NCBI RefSeq assembly: GCF_009870125.1
Contig: NC_046683.1
Location: 2,542,001-2,606,000 of the forward strand
Length of the DNA: 64,000 nt
Direction of reading: 5' to 3'
From: Drosophila pseudoobscura
Lineage: Eukaryota; Arthropoda; Insecta; Diptera; Drosophilidae
Shown here piece by piece: positions 52,161 to 62,639 of the stretch. The stretch's first letter is position 1. Each line of letters starts with the position of its first letter. The notes beneath the pieces are model-generated. The model made no database searches, was not told the origin of the DNA, and worked only from the letters and a program-made list of their open reading frames with translations. The translations under genes and the position numbers were made by a program.

Positions 52161-52865
52161 AATTAGTATTAAATATGTACAACAAATTTCCAAATGCGTT
52201 TTATTTTCACCAAATTCGAACGATTCTTCGATGGGAGCATTACAGATATCCGGACTGGTTCGATACACCGCAGGATCTCAAACAATTTAGATCCCATTCA
52301 AAAATCTTTGGATCAATGGACATCGCGGAGTGGAGTGGAGTGGCCTACTACTCGCCCATTCCAAGCACGCGTTCTCTTCCCAGATGATCGCTCGTTGGAC
52401 TTCATTTCTTTTCCATCTCTTCTCCAGAGGACAAAACCTTTTTTCTGCTGCTGATTCTAATTTCTCGATTCCTTCCTCGAACCAGCCAGAACTACCAGAA
52501 TGAACATGAAACATAGGAGTTATTATCCTCTTCAATATTATTTCCATCATCATACCAATATCCAAAACTATTTTCCACACGAGATTTGTCTTCAAATCGT
52601 TAGAGACCTTCTTGATTTTCCCTTCACACCAAAGAAACCTCAAAAATATAACTAATTGTACGGAAAGGTCTTTCGCATTTCGGTTTTTAACATTGACTTC
52701 CACCGAAAAGAGGACTGGGCGAGTTGTTCATTTTGAGTTTACATTAAACCAAACTAAAGGCAGACACAATTCGGATCAATCATCTGCTAAGATCATATTC
52801 TATTTCGTATATCTCGGATATATATTAGGCACTATACATACATTGGCTATCAGCTAATCCTCGGA
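52161..52865. other. Convergent 3' ends: otopetrin 2 (+) and POP1 (-)
   Basis: No coding sequence. TTTATT at 52200-52205 is AATAAA on the minus strand and may end the POP1 transcript, only about 40 bases from the plus-strand signal at 52155. Confidence 0.4.
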
Positions 52866-55414
52866 TCAGAAGGTCTGGGCGGCCACATTTAGATTCACTT
52901 GGACGGTAGCCCAGCGATAGTCGCGGCTGTCGGGGTCGCGCACCAGGCACATCGGCTGCAGTTGCCGTCCCTTGGAGTCCTTCAGGTTGCTTAACAAATG
53001 CTGCAGGCCGCCGGGAGTAACATAGCCGACGGCACAGACGGTCGCCTCCGTGAAGCTGAAGCCGGCCGTCGTCACGTAGCCGAAGACCTCGCGGCTGCAC
53101 TGGCGTCGCACGCTATCGCTCGTCTCGGCGGGGTCTGTGGGCAGCCAGAGGCGGCACATCTCCAGGAGGTGGGCTCGGACCAGGGGCGCCGTGTTGGCCG
53201 GTCGTATATGGACACGTTTGGTGGCCGTCTCCTGGAGGCGCCGCTTCTCGCGCACTCGTCGGGCCCGCAGGCGCTTCAGCTTGATTTTGTGGTCACTGCG
53301 GAGCTCCTTGCGCGTCCGCTCGTTGAGATCGGGCTGCGGGGGCTCCACATGGACGGGCGCCTGCTCGTTCCGATTGATCTGACGCCAGCGTTGCTTGTAA
53401 TCGGCAGCCGAGGGCAGACATATCAGGGCATTGTCCTTCACATGTCCACGCGCCTTCAGACGTAGCTGGATCTGGATGAGGCAGTCGTCGGGCACCTGGT
53501 CGGGTAGAGGCTGGTGTAACCGCAGACAATCGCCGATCGACTCCAGCAGCTCTCGGTGTCGCAGGACGTGGTACGATCCAACGGCTGGACTGGAGGTGGC
53601 AGCAGTGGTCTGCCAGTCCCGCACCAGGTGCTTCCAAGGGGCACTGAAGGGGCTGGCCACTGCCAGCTTCCGGTAGTTGGTGCGTTTGTTGGGCGGCAGG
53701 CGGAAGTAGCGAGCGCGCCGCTCCTCGGCAGCGGCAGACGCCAGCTTCACCCCTGGAAATAAATACCCAAATGGGGAATATAGTGTGTCTTCTCAGAGCG
53801 CACCCACTTACCCGCCAAAGTGTCGGCCAGATGCTGCTCGCCGCCAGACTCCCTGGCCACCGAATCGAGCTCCCGCAGGCCGCCCGGCCTGGCGCCCCAC
53901 ATGGTGAGTGTTAGCCAGAGGGCCATGCCGTACTTGGCCGGCGCAATCACGTCCCAGCCGCACCCGTAGCCCAGGCGCTTGTATTCGGGATCCTGGGAGC
54001 CGGGTCGCTGGATCAGCAGGAGTGGAACCGCCTGCATCTGGTCCTCGAAGGCACACGGTACTCCGGGAACTACAGCGTGCTGCTGGCGCAGCTCCTGGTA
54101 GTGATGCGTGGACATTATGCCCCTGGCCAGGCGCTCCCTCTCCTCCCGCTGCCAGAGCGGACTCCGGGCCAGGCACTCGGGCGGACTGAGCAGGAGATTA
54201 CCAGCTGGCACCGCTCCAGCACAAGATTCCGCCTTAGTGCGCTTGCAGGGACGCTGCAGGCGGGGATCCACGATGTGGAGGCCCATAATGAGGTTCGAGA
54301 GCAGCTCGTTAGGGGAATGCAGTCGGAAAGCGGCTTCGCAGTAGTCGGCCTGGGCCGCCTGGACTCCAAGCTGATCCCTCCGATGCGCCCGCAGGCTGGA
54401 TGCCAGCACTCGCTGTGCCTGGGGTCCCGTCAGGCGAAAGCGGTTGAACTCCTGCCGCAACACCAGCAGCTGGATGCTGCCGTTCGTGTTGGAGTAGTGG
54501 GCGTGGCGTTCAAAAGCCTTGGTCTGTGTCCAGAAACGCAACGGCTTCTCTTTTTGCTCCTTCGCTGGCTTTTCCTCCAGGGGTAGCGTCTGTTGCCGCC
54601 TGGACTGCAGCAGGAACACTCTCTGCAGCTGCTCAACGGTAGCCTGGGCGGCACTGGGATGCAGCCAGAGCCAGAGGGTGCGCGTATCCTCTGTGGATGT
54701 CACTCCTTCCTCCAGGGGTCGCCACATGAAGCTGGCACGCTGGAGAGCACCGCGAGGATACTGGCTATCGGCGAAGAGCTCCACGCTTCCCTCGCGACGG
54801 CCCGTCAGGAAAGTTCTCGCCGTCACGCTCAAGCCGCACTCAGGGCTGGTCAGGCGGGCGAATCCCTTGCGCAACGACTCCAGGCTGCCTTGCAGCTCGA
54901 CGCAGGTGTAGTAGGAGATGTCCTGGAGCAGGCAGTGCTGGACGCTTGCCCGATAGCAGGCGCGGTAGGTTTTGTCGCAACTGGCGTTGGCCAGGCGGTA
55001 GCCCCAACGGTCCACCATGTGGAAGCGCTTGGCGTGCCAGATGTGCGTCTCCAGCCAGTGGTGCCGCCGCTGGCGGCGCACGTACTCCTTCAGCAGGTTA
55101 CCGGGCCGGCGCCGGTACTTGCGCGAGGGACGTTTCCGTAGAACCGGGTCGTTTCCACCCTTGCTCATCTGGTTCTTGTGGGCGTGGCGGTACTTGCGCG
55201 GCAACCGCTTCGGGTGATGGGACATGGCGCGACGCCGCATGTGCTTGGGCAGCGACTGGAAGATCAGTTTGCTGCTGACTGGATTCAAGGCCTCGGCGAT
55301 GAGTCCCTTGATCTCGTTCAGCGCACCCGCCGCGTAGCGGTAGGTAGACACGTGCGTGGGCAGTGTGATCCGGCCGCCCATGCGGGCATCGTACTCCAGT
55401 TTCTGTGTGCTCAT
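52866..55414 (-). CDS. Pop1: POP1, protein subunit of RNase P / RNase MRP
   Basis: Two exons, 55414-53812 and 53752-52866, with a 59-base intron (GGCGG/GTAAGT, TTTCCAG), give 829 aa. The start is the ATG followed by STQKLEYD; an upstream ATG at 55442 is out of frame. The N-terminal POP1 domain is clear, with the basic runs RLPRKYRHAHKNQMSK and RRRPGNLLKEYVRRQRRHH and the conserved WLETHIWHAKRF (about residues 120-135). A POPLD-like domain follows, around residues 480-520 (RLGYGCGWDVIAP, then GMALWL). The C-terminal part contains the basic exon 2 segment and ends in a beta-rich region. POP1 is the largest protein of the nuclear/nucleolar RNase P and MRP particles, which process tRNA 5' ends and pre-rRNA. 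The gene is intact and shares an intergenic promoter with Mlc-c. Confidence 0.93.
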
Positions 55415-55899
55415 GATGGGGCCGGGCCGCAATCTTCAGCATAAATTGTATTTCGAAAACGCTTTCGGAAGATCAAAACAAACTGAATCCGCGGCACGTG
55501 GCAATATGGTCACACTACGGCTGCAAAACCATCGACAGCACTATCGATAAGTGCGCAGCGATATTGGACGATGTATCGTCTTAGAGATTCCTGTTACCAG
55601 TCATTGGTATTTGTTATTCGTTCAAATTTCTCTCGGCCGTAAAAAACAAACAAAATTGTGAGCTGTAAATTCCGTTTCGTCTTGTGTTGATGTGTTGTCC
55701 AAATTCAAAATCACCAGTAAGCTGCAATTTAAGCTAGCCGCCCAACCTCTAAGTGTGACCACAGCAGCCCCTATCGAAAGGTGTTATCGCGGGATCTGCA
55801 GCTCTAGCGAACATTGTCGCATCAAATTTTTGCCTGCGTTCGCACTCTTATCCCGTGTTTTGTGTTGTTTTTCCCCAGCCAGCCTACCAACAAATCGAT
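55415..55899. promoter_or_regulatory. Bidirectional POP1 / Mlc-c promoter with Motif 1 and DRE
   Basis: This 485-base interval separates divergent genes. It holds a perfect Motif 1 (TGGTCACACTA, 55507-55517) and a perfect DRE (TATCGATA, 55542-55549). Both are hallmarks of housekeeping fly promoters bound by M1BP and DREF. Further ATCGAT-like half sites flank them. The right part is the Mlc-c 5' UTR. Confidence 0.75.
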
Positions 55900-57677
55900 A
55901 TGGTAAGTGGGCCGAAAAGGAATTGATATCGTGGCCAATATATAGCCACTACGTATCGTATGGCTTTTCCACTGACTTTTGCTGGGAGCTAATGTGTTCT
56001 TTTGTTTGGTTTTCCAGGCAGCTTACACCGAGGATCAGTTGGCTGGTGAGTGTTTCTCTCTCTATCTCTCTCTCTCGCACTCTGAGTGGGTGTGTGTGTG
56101 GAAGTTCAAAGTGCCAGCTCAAAGCTCTCCCCCTCGGCAGCCTCGCCGACTGCAAAAAAGACAACATAAAAAACAGTTATTTGCATGCGCTGGCACATTT
56201 TAACTCTTTCTCTCTCCCTCTGTATTGGAATGTGAGTGTGTTCGTGTTCATCTCTCGCATCTCGGCCATGTCCAAAGCGGTCGCTCGGCGGCTGCCGCCA
56301 TTTAAGGCGGACCAGACCGGGCCACCATCACCTTCTGGGTCAAATGCATCTCGATGCCACGACCAGGCCCCGGCCAGGCGGCCATTATGCAACGATCGAA
56401 CCTCTACACCGCCTCCCCTCCAGCTCCTCCTGCTCGCTCCGCTGATAACTTAATCAGCATCGATTGCTGTTTGATTAGCCACTCCAATGCGCGCCATCCG
56501 CCCGACCGACAACCCGATAAGTCTCTGACGTCAGCCCCTGACCGCATTCAGCCGCGAATCCGCGTACTGCAGTCGCTGATCTGTGGCGCCGCGCCGCTCT
56601 GCCATTCATTGCCTAAAATGGAAAAAAATGCGCTGAAATCGTTTGCTTTTATGGCCATTTTTGGCAGCCATATGCTCATGCAATGGCCAAAACAACATAT
56701 CCCGCTCATGCATGTGCTATAGAAGCATAGATACCCTTCACTCATCGAAAGGAATGGGGATTGACTCCATGTATCTGATATCTACGAAGTAGATTCAAAT
56801 TATAGTTACAGTCGAAGGTCTGTCTACTCTAAAAAGTGGGAAATTAAACCTTCAGATATTATCCTTCTGCCAGGAGTTATTATATGTAACGTGGAAATCC
56901 TTCTGCCAAGTCGAAACACCCCTTGTGAGGGTATATCTTTGAATGCAGGCTCAAAATGATCCGTTCTCTTGCTGCTGCTGCTGTCGCTGTCTGCTACTGC
57001 TTTTGCTTTTGCTGCGGCTCATGGGGTTCGCTGCGAGGCTGCCAGGCTGAAAGGCTGCGAGGCCAGAACTGTAAACCGGAGCTAGAGTATCAGTAGCAGG
57101 CGAGGCGGTCATCTAAGCGGTTCATCATGTATTACTACACAGCCCATGTGAAGCCAACGTTCACCACGGTGGAAGGTTAATGCTGGGAGAAGGGAGGGAT
57201 TTTTCTTTTATTCTGATATGAATAATTTCTAACACACTCTATCTCTCTCTCACTCTCTCTACAGAGTTCCAGGAGGCCTTCAATCTGTTTGACAATCGCG
57301 GCGATGGCAAAATTCAGCTGGCCCAAGTGGGCGAATGCCTGCGGGCCCTCGGCCAGAATCCCACCGAGTCGGACGTGAAGAAGTGCACGCACCAGCTGAA
57401 GCCAGACGAGCGCATCTCGTTCGAAGTGTTTCTGCCCATCTACCAGGCCATATCGAAGGCCCGCTCCGGGGACACCGCCGATGACTTCATCGAGGGACTG
57501 CGTCACTTTGACAAGGACGCCAGTGGCTACATCTCGTCCGCCGAGCTGCGCCATCTCCTGACCACGCTGGGCGAGAAGCTCACCGACGAGGAGGTGGAAC
57601 AGTTGCTGGCCAACATGGAGGACCAGCAGGGCAACATCAACTACGAGGAGTTTGTCCGCATGGTCATGAGCGGCTAG
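55900..57677 (+). CDS. Mlc-c: Myosin essential light chain, cytoplasmic (non-muscle)
   Basis: Exon 1 contributes only the ATG (55900-55902, immediately followed by GTAAGT). Exon 2 is 56018-56045 and exon 3 is 57265-57677, giving 147 aa starting [16 protein letters not shown]. There are four EF-hand units with mostly degenerate loops, for example [10 protein letters not shown] and [11 protein letters not shown]. The C-terminus is [14 protein letters not shown]. The length and sequence agree with Drosophila Mlc-c, the light chain that binds the IQ motif of non-muscle myosin II and some unconventional myosins. Single-ATG first exons are also known in calmodulin-type genes. Intron 2 (1.2 kb) carries an alternative first exon. 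It is transcribed divergently from POP1. Confidence 0.95.
56046..57264 (+). other. Intron 2 of Mlc-c
   Basis: About 1.2 kb with GTGAGT donor and CTCTACAG acceptor. It includes the alternative exon at 57127. A GC-rich stretch at 56270-56460 and another at 57000-57120 are candidate promoter or enhancer DNA. Confidence 0.5.
57127..57175 (+). CDS. Mlc-c: Alternative first coding exon of Mlc-c
   Basis: An ATG at 57127 opens 16 codons ([16 protein letters not shown]) plus one base G before GTTAAT. The phase is exactly that needed to complete the first codon (GAG) of exon 3 at 57265. The result would be an isoform with a 16-residue N-terminus in place of the 12 residues before EFQEAF. The donor GTTAAT is weaker than consensus. 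It lies only 89 bases before exon 3. An alternative promoter would sit in intron 2, where a GC-rich stretch precedes it. Confidence 0.5.
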
Positions 57678-58939
57678 GGCTTGGCAGGGTCCCATCCCCA
57701 AAAACCTCGACGAGAACAAGCAGCATCCACACAAAAAAAAAAAACAGTAGCAACAATAACACTATACACCTGCCAATCTGTCGGCTATCACAGCCGATAG
57801 CCGACATGTAGTTCATTCCGCCAGAATATTAAACTCCGAAATTCCAATTTTCGTATTCCTATGCCCCATGTCCTTTGTCCATCAAAGGACTATCATAATT
57901 AATATTCCAACGAAAGACAAAACAACTGAACACAACGACCAACGATGGAACCAGAGCGAGACAGAGAGAGAGAGAGAGAGAGAGTTGGAGCAGCAGGCAG
58001 GAGACCAGGGCAGCTCTACCGCCCCGCCCCGCCCCAAACAGAACTAACCATCGACGTAGTAGAGCAACACACAGACACACTACCCTCTTGAATAACGATT
58101 AATCAATCCAGTAGACATCATAATGGCCGCAGGAATAACTTGTGCGTATTATTCTGAGGAAATAAGAGAAATTTGAACAGTAATTAAACCCGATATTCCG
58201 GCGTTTCTTTTTTACCGCATACTCTAATCTTAAAAAACATGTTATACAATATATACTACTAAATATTTAGGACTGGAATCAGGAATGGAATACATACCGA
58301 TGTCCACTGCAGCAAGAGTATCATGAAAAGTATTTCTAAACTAAACAGAATCGGATGGTTAGCGTATGATGTTTGTTTGAATTTAAATGCGCATTTCAAA
58401 CTTTTACATGTTTTTTTTTTAATAATTTAATATTTGTATTTAATAAACAAAAGAAAAACAAACAAAGAGCGAGTGAGCGTAGGTTATTTTTACAAGAGAA
58501 AAAGAAAACGTACTTAAAACTAAATTAAACCAATTGAAACCGTATTATGCTGTTTTATTTGTTCAACTGGAACATTTGCTCTGCCAACAAGGCTTTTTAA
58601 ATATCAATTTAAAATTGGCGGGCTGCCAGGGCAGCCAGATCGGTCGTGAGCCGGATCTAACCCACAAATTTCGTTCGCAAAAATCTGTAAAATCTAATAC
58701 CCTGTAACATTTATCGGTATAGAAATTTCCATACGAAGGTTTTTTTAACTTTTGATCTCTCAAATTGTGGTCCACGGGGTTTCCACCGATATAATGAAAA
58801 TTGGATAATTTTAGCGCAGTTCACGTGAAAGATGGTACGGATCTACAAGAAGAATTTACAATCAATAATATTCTTCGCCATTACCTCAAGTCATTGAACT
58901 ATTTAAATAGGGGCCTAGGTGAGCCAAGTTCGGGTTTTC
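57678..58939. other. Mlc-c 3' UTR and spacer to RhoGAP5A
   Basis: The region contains a perfect hairpin (annotated separately), a GA microsatellite at 57961-57984 and an AATAAA at 58442-58447. No coding sequence. Confidence 0.5.
57779..57806 (+). other. Perfect 11-bp hairpin in the Mlc-c 3' UTR
   Basis: TGTCGGCTATC (57779-57789) and GATAGCCGACA (57796-57806) are perfect reverse complements separated by the six-base loop ACAGCC. It starts about 100 bases after the Mlc-c stop. It could be a 3' UTR regulatory structure. It is not U-rich like a bacterial terminator and is too short for a miRNA precursor. Confidence 0.6.
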
Positions 58940-58965
58940 ATCGGTATTTCTGAGGGTCACAGTCG
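58940..58965 (+). promoter_or_regulatory. Probable RhoGAP5A core promoter
   Basis: A Motif 6-like ATCGGTATTTC is followed after a few bases by a Motif 1-like GGGTCACAGT. The order and spacing are like those at the Rab21 promoter. It lies about 350 bases upstream of the RhoGAP5A ATG. Confidence 0.45.
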
Positions 58966-59312
58966 TAATTTTGAATGGGCTATGAGACAGGGTATGGCCA
59001 ACACACCTCGTACCTAATATACCTTGAAGACAAGAATCCGATTTCGTGTTCAAGGTATATTAAGCAAGTGGGGTGGACTCTACCTTGCAAGCGTTGGCTT
59101 TTCTGGCCGTGCTGCCTGTTGTCCATACCCTCTTTATCCACTCATCATGTAGCAAACGTGTAGCAACCGTGTACCGCGTAGTTGCCATGTAAAAATAAAA
59201 CAAAAGCGAAAATGTTTTGAAAAGTGCAACCGCTGCATTCCTTAATTTACGACTTTGTAGTGCTTTTAGTTATCATTATTTTCGCTTCGCTGCAGTCCAG
59301 TCCGCGCGGACC

Positions 59313-61015
59313 ATGTCCCGAAACGCTGCCGCGGGCGTGGTCGCCACTCTGCCTGGCGGAGGCGGCGGCGAGCCCAGCTCTCCAGTGCAAAAGGTGTGGA
59401 AGCCCGAGCGTAAGTGATTTAGTCATCAGGAACACAACCATTGGTCATATCTCTCTCTCTTGGCACTCTCTCTAGTGTACAAGATCCAGCTGGAGGCCCC
59501 GGCCCCGTGTCCGATGCGGTGCCAGCGCACCCTGCCGCTGCCGCCGACAAAGAGCACCGCCGAGGAAGTGGAGCAGGACAACCAGGCTGCGCGGCTATAC
59601 GGCTCCGAGTACCATGGCCTGATGGGCCACCTGGAGGCGGAGCATCTGCTCGGTCTCACTGGCGGCGAGGGCAGCTATCTGGTGCGACGCAGCCCCATGT
59701 CCGACGGCTTCTACACGCTGAGCCTGCGCTTCAACAAGCGCACAAGGCACTACAAGCTGTTCCACAAGCCCGGCGTGGGCCACTACCTTCGCGAGCAGGA
59801 CAAGCGCTTCGACTCGGTCTACGACATGGTGGCCGACGGCCTTATCAACTTCCACATGCAGCTCCACGCCAGCCCCATCATACAGCAGATTAATCAGCAA
59901 ACCAAAAACTGCTACCAGCAAAGTCCCTATATGACGCTCAACGGACGCAAGCTGCGGGCCTTGTCGAATGAACTGGGGAAGACCAATGCCGCCGCCGCCA
60001 CCGCTGCCGCTGCCGCTGCAGCAAAAGATGACGCCTCTCCCAAGGATGTGGATGTGCCATTGATGCCGACACAGCCCTTGGTGAGTCAGCCGCCCGCTGT
60101 TGCAATGGATCCCATGCCGCTGATCTACGAGAAGCTACACCACTTCAAGGTGCACACCTTCAAGGGTCTCAACTGGTGCGAGTTCTGCGCCAACTTCCTG
60201 TGGGGCTTCACCGCCCAGGGCGTCAAGTGCGAGGCCTGCGGATTCGTGGCCCACACCAAGTGCTCAGAGCTGGTGCCGCCCAAGTGTGTGCCCGATCTGA
60301 AGCGGATTCGCGGCGTCTTCGGCACCGATCTTGCCACCATGGTCCAGCTGGACCCTCGTCACCAGATCCCCTTCGTAGTGCGTCGCTGTGTGGAGGAGGT
60401 CGAGGCCCGGGGCATGCTCCAGGAGGGCATCTACCGCGTCTCGGGATTCGCGGACGAGATCGAGGCTCTCAAGCTAGCCCTCGACCGGGAGGGCGAGAAG
60501 ACGGACATGTCCGAGGCAGCCTACGGCAATGTCAATGTCATTGCCGGTACCCTAAAGCTCTATCTGCGGTTGCTGCCCGTGCCGCTCATTACGTTCCAGG
60601 CGTACCCCAGCTTCATGACTGCCGGGCGTAAGTGTTGTGCTGTGTTCTGAAATTAGAGCCGATGTCAATCGCTTTTTACACTCGTTTCAGGGAACACCAA
60701 ACAGGCGGAGCAGCTGCAGATGATGTCAGAGGCAGTGCGTCGTCTGCCTCCGGCCCACTACAGCTGCCTGCAGTACATGCTGGAGCACCTCAAGCGGTGA
60801 GTAGTTTGCTGGCACCCACCGCACCTGCACTCCAACTCGTCCTTTTCTGCCGCAGCGTGGCCTCCCATTATGCCGTCAACAAGATGAACGAGCACAATCT
60901 GGCCACTGTGTTTGCCCCCACTTTGATAGCCACGCCGCAGCACATGACGAACCTAACCGAGGAAATATTCATGCTCTCCTCACTGATCACCCACTGCAAG
61001 ACCATATTTGCTTGA
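59313..61015 (+). CDS. RhoGAP5A: Chimaerin-type Rac GTPase-activating protein (SH2-C1-RhoGAP)
   Basis: Exons 59313-59409, 59476-60627, 60691-60796 and 60856-61015 join in phase to 504 aa. The start is ATG 59313, MSRNAAAG, after a stop in the same region. Domains in order: an SH2 domain (about residues 78-165) with GSYLVRRS as the phosphotyrosine pocket; an Ala-rich and Pro-containing linker; a C1 zinc finger (about 254-305) with the HX12CX2C arrangement starting HHFKVHTFKGLNWCEFC; and a RhoGAP domain (about 312-504) with the arginine finger in GIYRVSG and YLRLLPVPLI. The C1 domain suggests diacylglycerol-regulated membrane recruitment and the GAP domain turnover of Rac-GTP, as in chimaerins. 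The four exons are complete and no frameshift is seen. Confidence 0.94.
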
Positions 61016-61610
61016 GCATCACGTCAAAGAGAAGCCGCTAGAGGAGCAACAGCTATCCCCAGCTCCCTCAGTTTGCTGCGCCCCATCCCCCGATGTGTCG
61101 CGTGATCTGCACACCTTAATTGGCATTTCGCCTAGCATTTACCTTAATTTATTAATGAACTTTCGATGCATCCTTGATATGTCCACCAAAAATGTAGCCT
61201 AAGTATCTATGAATAGCGCTTTAAAATTCCCAGTTTTGTAAGGATTACATCGAGTATAGTATGCCCACGACCCCGCCTCCCAAAACAAAACAAAAACACA
61301 TTAGAACGCATTTAATGTTGTAGGAATCTAACGTACGAATTTACTGCATTTTTGAACTATTTAAGCATAAATTTACGATAGTTTTGTCACAAGAAATATA
61401 TTTATTTTATTTATATAAAACTAATACCATGATTATAGGCCCCATATCCCATATTGGTATGGTTTGACCGCAAACATGAATCACTCTGAGTCACTTTCAC
61501 TTAACTTGAGTAGAGTTTTCTATCGTTCAGAACTCAGTAATATTAATACTAAAGTGGAATATATGCCAAAGCCGGAATAGAAGCTGTGAGTAAAGAACGA
61601 GAAAGAAACT
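61016..61610. other. RhoGAP5A 3' UTR and spacer
   Basis: AT-rich DNA with no coding sequence. I did not find a canonical AATAAA. The last 100 bases may be the leader of the unrecognised locus that begins at 61611. Confidence 0.4.
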
Positions 61611-62334
61611 ATGAAAACGTGCAAGTTTGAAACCGTCCAGGGCGAACTCTTTAAAGATCCTACTTCAAAACAAAAGTCCGTAGATTTCGCAAAGGAAAAG
61701 AGCGGAAGAGTGTCGTTTCGGCGTACAAAGGTTCGACCTTATATACACTGAAGTGAAGTCCATATGCCGATCGAAAAGTCGAAGGCCTGCCAGAAGATAT
61801 TGTTCCCGCGTTCAAAAGTAAGTAGCTTGAGTACCCAGAAATATTTGATTTAATTTCTTCTGCTTTCCCGCTCAGCAATACATCAATGAATGAGTGCGTT
61901 TCGAATGAGCCAGGAATGGTATTAGAAGAACCGGGAAGTAGCATCGTTCCATCGTGAGTATATGTATATGCTTGTATATATGCTTTCCCGCTCAGCGATG
62001 AATCCACGAAGTCGAAGCAGGACTGTCCCAAAGATATGGACATCGGCGATGTTAGCGGTTACTTGTCGGCACTCAAGCTCGATCTCCAGCCAGATGGAAC
62101 CAACAAGACATCGACTATCTACGACCCCCCACGGTGGGGTGACCCCACGGGACACGGGTAGTATGGACATCGGGGACATCCACGCTCCACTTGCTCGAGC
62201 CCACCGGGACTGCTGTTTGACTGGTCAACAAGAAGTGTCCGTTGGACGTGAACAAGGCGATCGTTACCACGACCATTGAACAGGTGTCGCACTGCAAATC
62301 ATCTGATGTCGATTTCGAGAATCCGTATCCCTAG
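61611..62334 (+). pseudogene. Unrecognised multi-exon locus, degenerate or fast evolving
   Basis: ATG 61611 opens 46 codons (MKTCKFETVQGELFKD, later GRVSFRR) before a TGA at 61749. A frame change there would continue to a donor AAAA/GTAAGT (after 61817). The second block, 61876-61953, lies between a TTTCCCGCTCAG acceptor and an ATC/GTGAGT donor. It is open in only one frame and contains MNECVSNEPGMVLEEPG. The third block starts at 61996 after the same acceptor sequence, and the phase fits (DESTKSKQDCPKDMDIGDV). After an in-frame TAG a further 37 codons (62221-62334) look coding in another frame (VNKKCPLDVNKAIV). Two internal direct repeats and a 42-base intron are unusual. RVSF is a PP1-docking type motif. 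I cannot name the family. A pseudogene is more likely than an intact gene. Confidence 0.35.
61861..61996 (+). repeat. Direct repeat duplicating an intron end
   Basis: TGCTTTCCCGCTCAGC occurs at 61861-61876 and again at 61981-61996, exactly 120 bases apart, each followed by a similar AAT/GAT start. A second pair sharing TATGGACATCGG lies near 62034 and 62162. A local tandem duplication probably made both. Confidence 0.75.
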
Positions 62335-62539
62335 CTTGACTAGGAGCCAGCCAGCGCATCGACTCGATATTGAGTTTACTGTTGATATGCCATAGAACGC
62401 ATAATGTAAAATGAGTGAAATGTCTGCATGATACTGCATGATAAATGAAAGGGGTCTGGGCCTCTGAGCATCTAAATTTAATTTGATTTTCTATAGCCCT
62501 ATAGTTGTAAATGATAAGAATTCACATTCATTAATCCAG

Positions 62540-62598
62540 GTAGGCCTGGGAATCTGTCTCATATACGATATCCATTCACAAAATTGTTCTTGTTTTAG
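62540..62598 (+). other. Putative 5' UTR intron of the EF-hand gene
   Basis: The donor CCAG/GTAGGC and the acceptor TTGTTTTAG bound 59 bases, ending 41 bases before the ATG of the EF-hand gene. Confidence 0.45.
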
Positions 62599-62639
62599 GC
62601 CTTATAGTTTTTGTTGTTGCCAAATTTACGTTCAAGGCC

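Noticed and set aside
52998-55444. Several plus-strand ORFs opposite POP1
   Set aside because: They are antisense shadows of the POP1 coding exons, whose minus-strand reading contains the diagnostic POP1 motifs.
55692-56453. 253-codon ORF over the Mlc-c 5' UTR and introns
   Set aside because: It runs through the correct Mlc-c splice sites in a different frame and has no ATG start consistent with a gene.
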